Assembly (NCBI RefSeq): GCF_028769735.1
Contig: NC_088176.1
Coordinates: forward strand, 21,389,501-21,453,500
Length of the DNA stretch: 64,000 nucleotides
From: Zonotrichia leucophrys gambelii
Lineage: Eukaryota; Chordata; Aves; Passeriformes; Passerellidae
Direction of reading: 5' to 3'
Notes under the pieces: generated by a model
The model's database searches: none
Told to the model about the DNA's origin: nothing
What the model saw: only the letters and a program-made list of their open reading frames with translations
Shown here: positions 60,501 through 64,000 of the stretch, one piece after another
Numbering within the stretch: position 1 is the stretch's first letter
Layout: every line of letters begins with the position of its first letter
Translations under genes and position numbers: made by a program

Positions 60501-62879
60501 TTCCTTCATCTCTCTTCAGACCTATTTGCATCTAGAATAGATGCTAGACTAGATCTTTAGAATAGATCTGCATCTATCCCTCACAAATATTTCACAGGTG
60601 ACTAAAATGGTTCACCAGTCTCTCTTTCCTTACAGAAACTTTCTATGTCTGAATAAACTGCTGCATTATAATAATTTCAACCAATAACAGCTGCAGTCCA
60701 GGGATCAAAATTTGTGTTGTGAACTCCAGCATAATTTCCCAATTCCTTCAGACTGAGCAAATATTGCTGTAATTGCTTTACAGAATAAGCTGAAATAGAG
60801 GTAATTGAAGCTGTTTGCTTGGGGTTATCAGGAAAAGAGCTTGTGGGCATGGGGAGAAAATTACCGTATCTCCTTTTTCTTAAGTGTATTTTGTTACTAC
60901 AAAGTTGCAAATTAAGGAAATTCCCACCTGGCCTGATACATATGCGACTGAGACTTAAACTTAGTTCTCTTATTCTCTTGAACAAGCAGAGGATATATAA
61001 AATTAAATGTGGATGGAAAGTCTTGATGCTGGCTATTGAAATTATTTGATGATAGTTAATTTCAGTGGCAGGATGTAAGCAGGCCCTTCACACTCAAAAT
61101 GATCCAAGTCAGCCTGGAAAGCATCCCCTTATCACAAGGAAGTTACCTTCTGGCTGGGGCTGTGCCTCTGAGCCTGTTTCTGTCAGGTGCCAACCTTTGC
61201 TAGCCATGAACTCATTGTGGTTTCTCCTCCCCATCTGTATCTCAGCTGTGCCTGTCCCTTGCATCTTCCCCTTCCATGCAGTTCTTTCACTCTCTCTGCC
61301 TTGCGTGTGTTTCCTCCCCGTGAGCGTTCCCTCCGCCTAACTGCACGTTCACACAGCCAAAGAAAACCATAAATCTATTGTGATATTTGAGGTCAATGTA
61401 TACTTTATGTTGGAGAAACTTCCAAAACTGCCTCCTTCTGTCTCCTTTTTCATCTTTATAATAAGTAGCTCATAGAATCTGCTGCAATGGTCATAATAGA
61501 TAATATCTTCTATTATCCATTGTTCAAAGCAAAAAATTGGGTTGTTAACCTATGAAAAGTAACATTACAGTTGCCTCAGTCTTTTCTAGATATATCATTA
61601 AAGTGAGTTCTAATGAATTGATGTATTTCAAGTAATTTCAAGTAGCTGGAAAAACTACACTTATTTGAATATTGTGAAGGTTTTTATTTATTTTCTTGTG
61701 CATTCCCTGAAAGCTCCGGTTTTTGAACACCAACTTCAATTACTTTGTAATGTGTGTGTAGCCTTGAATTCAGTTGAAATCAGTGATACTAAAATTCAAA
61801 TGTAAGATGTTCTTAATCAGCATCTAAAAATGTGTGGTACTTCATGTGAAACCCCAACTCAGTCCCTGAAGAGAAGCCTTTCTACTTTCTTGCTAAGTGG
61901 ACTCCAATTTCAGTGTTTCACTGAGGAAGTGAAATATATATGATTGCTTTACTTCTGATTATTTGTAAACAGACTCAGGATCCAAAAGTGTATATTGGAA
62001 GAATCCTACATTTAATTATTTGAAGCCATTTGATCTTTATCTTTTGAGTCTGTGCCAAATTAATTTTTTCTTCTCCTACTCTGCATATGTAAGACATAAC
62101 ATTACAACCTAAAGTTTAGCTGCTTTGTTCCTTTTTACTTCATAACCTTTATAGGGCTTTGCATATTAAATTTGGTGATTAAAACAGACAAGTTTCTTGA
62201 ACACAAATTATGGCCTATCTTATAATGCATGATCTGTTTCATAGCCATTAGTGTGACTAAGTGGGTTGTGTGGCAGGAGACTCAAGACTCTAGCTTAATA
62301 AATCATTGCCCGCTTGGTCAGTTTTAGGCATGAAAGAACAAAAGCATAATATAATTTCTGGTTCAACTAGAGGATTATCAAGAAAGATTTGTGAGTTGTG
62401 TGCAACCCCCTAACCTTCTGGGAAAGAAGGTATTCTAAGACTCTCTTATCTTCCCATGAACAAATAAAACAGCCTTGCCAATTAAAAATCCTTTATTGAT
62501 AACTTGCAGATTTATTTTCTGCTGTAGCTAGAATGTGGGTACCACAAGACAAAGCTGAATGTCATTGTGTAGATCTCCCAGAGGGAGGCAGGCAATGTGT
62601 CAAAGAGCCTGTGCCTGCTTTGCAAATGGGAGGTTTTGGAAACTGTGCACACCTTCCCCATCTGGATGGCCCTGCCATAGACTGAAACTGTCTTAGTAAG
62701 AAAGCAAATAAACAACTTAGAGAAGCTCTAAGAGACATTCAGCTGAGTGATCTAGAGTTGCAAAAATACAAAATATTTATGCACAACTGAATGGGAATGG
62801 CTTTAGAAGTTAAATTAGGATCTTGAATGCATACAGGGGAATGAGGATGGTTTAATCATAGATGAATGAAGTTTGACTT
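57564..62879. other. Non-coding stretch, no gene seen
   Basis: Contains the TA microsatellite, an internally repeated TAGAATAGAT patch at 60533-60570 and a 10-base tandem pair ATTTCAAGTA at 61625-61644. A slightly GC-richer patch lies at 61075-61350. No exon or repeat family is recognised; frames are at most 102 codons. Confidence 0.5.
58050..58066. repeat. (TA)n dinucleotide microsatellite
   Basis: Seventeen bases of alternating T and A, the only clean TA microsatellite in the window. Confidence 0.92.
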
Positions 62880-63020
62880 ATTTGAATGTCAGTCTGTGTC
62901 TCTGCTTCTAATTGTACCATATGGTATCACCTAATAGGAGCCAAGTGCAGATGCCAGTTACATCACAGTATGATATATTATAAAGCAATCAAATTTGAAG
63001 TGAAGATTTATGATGGAGCT
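62880..63020. promoter_or_regulatory. Small candidate regulatory block
   Basis: CTTCTAATTGTACCATATGGTATCACC contains the palindrome TACCATATGGTA (an SRF/E-box-like CCATATGG). It is followed by GTTACATCACAGTATGATATATTATAAAGCAATCAAATTTG. Short, unique and motif-rich, but unproven. Confidence 0.22.
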
Positions 63021-64000
63021 CTCCTTTGTTAAAATCATGCAAACAAAAAAGGCATCTGATCTTTACGGTTACTGAATAGGCCTCTGTCTTAAAGCTCCTG
63101 TTCCAAAAATGTTCCTGGGTGTGCATCCTCCATCCCTAGAAAACCTCATTTGGGGTTAAGAGCTGAAGGAAGTGTTCCAGGGGTTAGGCCTACCTTTGTG
63201 CTGTGGCCAAAATTCTCTGCTCAGGAAGAACAGAGTGGCTGTGTCCTGCATGAGCTGAGGGGCTGTACATTGCTGTGTGCAGCTGATGGAGCTGGAGTGC
63301 CTGATATCCCAATGCTTCTAGTGAGTGAATTTAGGAGCCCCGCTTTGAGATTATAATTTTCTCTCCCTTACCCAGACATCTATTGCTACATGTTAAGGAG
63401 GTGGAAAAGACCATTTACTAATTTAATTTTAAACTCTGCGTAACCTTAGGTAGAGGGCACTCAGTTTGAACATGTGGCTGAGAATGTTTTTGAGGAGATA
63501 CTTAATGACAAAACCCCCAAAAGTGAAGGGGAATAGGGGAATCCTTCACCTGCTTTCATGTATGGATAGTACTATGTGGTTCTAGAAAACTTAGACAAAC
63601 TTGAAAATTAAATTGGGTGTCAGTATGCTTCCTTATCCTGCCTGTGTATACGTCATTATTAAAAATGAATAACTCGATCAGTAAGGTGATGTTTTTTTCC
63701 TGCATTGTCTTCTCATTATTTACATCCAGAATTCACAGTTGTATTTCAGTCACAGTAATTCCTCAGAAACTGCAAAACTGTCATTCTCCCCCTGGTTTGT
63801 TACAGGACAGGTGGTGAAATTCACATTGGATTTGTTTAACTTTTTTTTTTTTTTAAATGAGGAAGAATAAGTATAGCTCTCTATTTATTTCCTTTTTAAT
63901 ATCTCCAAATGACTACCAAAACCTTTAGAAATACCACAAATAATGATAAAACATTGGCATTTGTTCCTGTGTTCAGAGAGAAGGCATTATAGTTGATGTT
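63021..64000. other. Unique non-coding sequence to the window end
   Basis: No gene is seen. It includes a T14 run at 63841-63854. A 68-codon frame at 63150-63356 is unsupported. Confidence 0.5.
63841..63854. repeat. Poly-T run (T14)
   Basis: Fourteen consecutive T followed by AAATGAGG. The minus strand was read upstream for a retrocopy and none was recognised. Confidence 0.9.

Overview
The window looks like vertebrate, and specifically avian, nuclear DNA. It is AT-rich, CpG-poor and almost free of long open frames. Its recognisable repeats are CR1 LINE fragments, a solo endogenous-retrovirus LTR of a type I know from birds, and a few very old amniote repeats. There are no Alu/L1-type mammalian repeats, no bacterial-type genes, no CRISPR array, no operon-like packing and no rRNA or functional tRNA gene. 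The species cannot be told from the sequence. The LTR type is one I associate with non-galliform birds, but this is memory and not a firm assignment.

I find no protein-coding gene and no exon I can defend. The longest open frames (234 codons at 1267-1971, 139 codons at 52193-52612 on the minus strand) lie in an LTR or show no family resemblance. The window is best read as a gene desert or the inside of a very large intron.

Layout: 1-1277 unique sequence. 1278-2336 GC-rich solo LTR with an internal degenerate tandem array. 2337-9849 unique AT-rich sequence. About 9850-9970 an old CR1-like fragment. 12288-13252 a diverged CR1 on the minus strand covering its 3' end. 16715-17300 a CpG-bearing, homeodomain-site-rich block that may be a conserved non-coding element. 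17578-17710 an old amniote repeat. 24398-24775 a CR1 3' end, minus strand. 26731-26880 a G/T-rich low-complexity tract. 28190-29480 two more candidate conserved blocks. 29995-30455 a CR1 reverse-transcriptase-region fragment, minus strand, carrying a local inverted/direct duplication. 31940-32470, 37400-37560, 42720-42960, 44480-44700 and 55190-55860 further candidate regulatory blocks. 48560-48665 an ancient tRNA-derived SINE-like relic with correctly spaced A and B boxes. 57505-57563 a striking inverted repeat that folds into a pre-miRNA-like hairpin. 58050-58066 a TA microsatellite.

No set of genes works together here. If the window does anything, it is probably regulatory: several AT-rich, ATTA-rich blocks stand out from neutral-looking background, and a few CTCF-like motifs are present at roughly the number expected by chance. 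Conservation cannot be seen from one sequence, so all regulatory calls are inference. I see no convincing new multi-gene system. The most distinctive items are the hairpin at 57.5 kb, the SINE relic at 48.6 kb, the mutated CR1 at 30.1 kb, and the LTR with its repetitive open frame.
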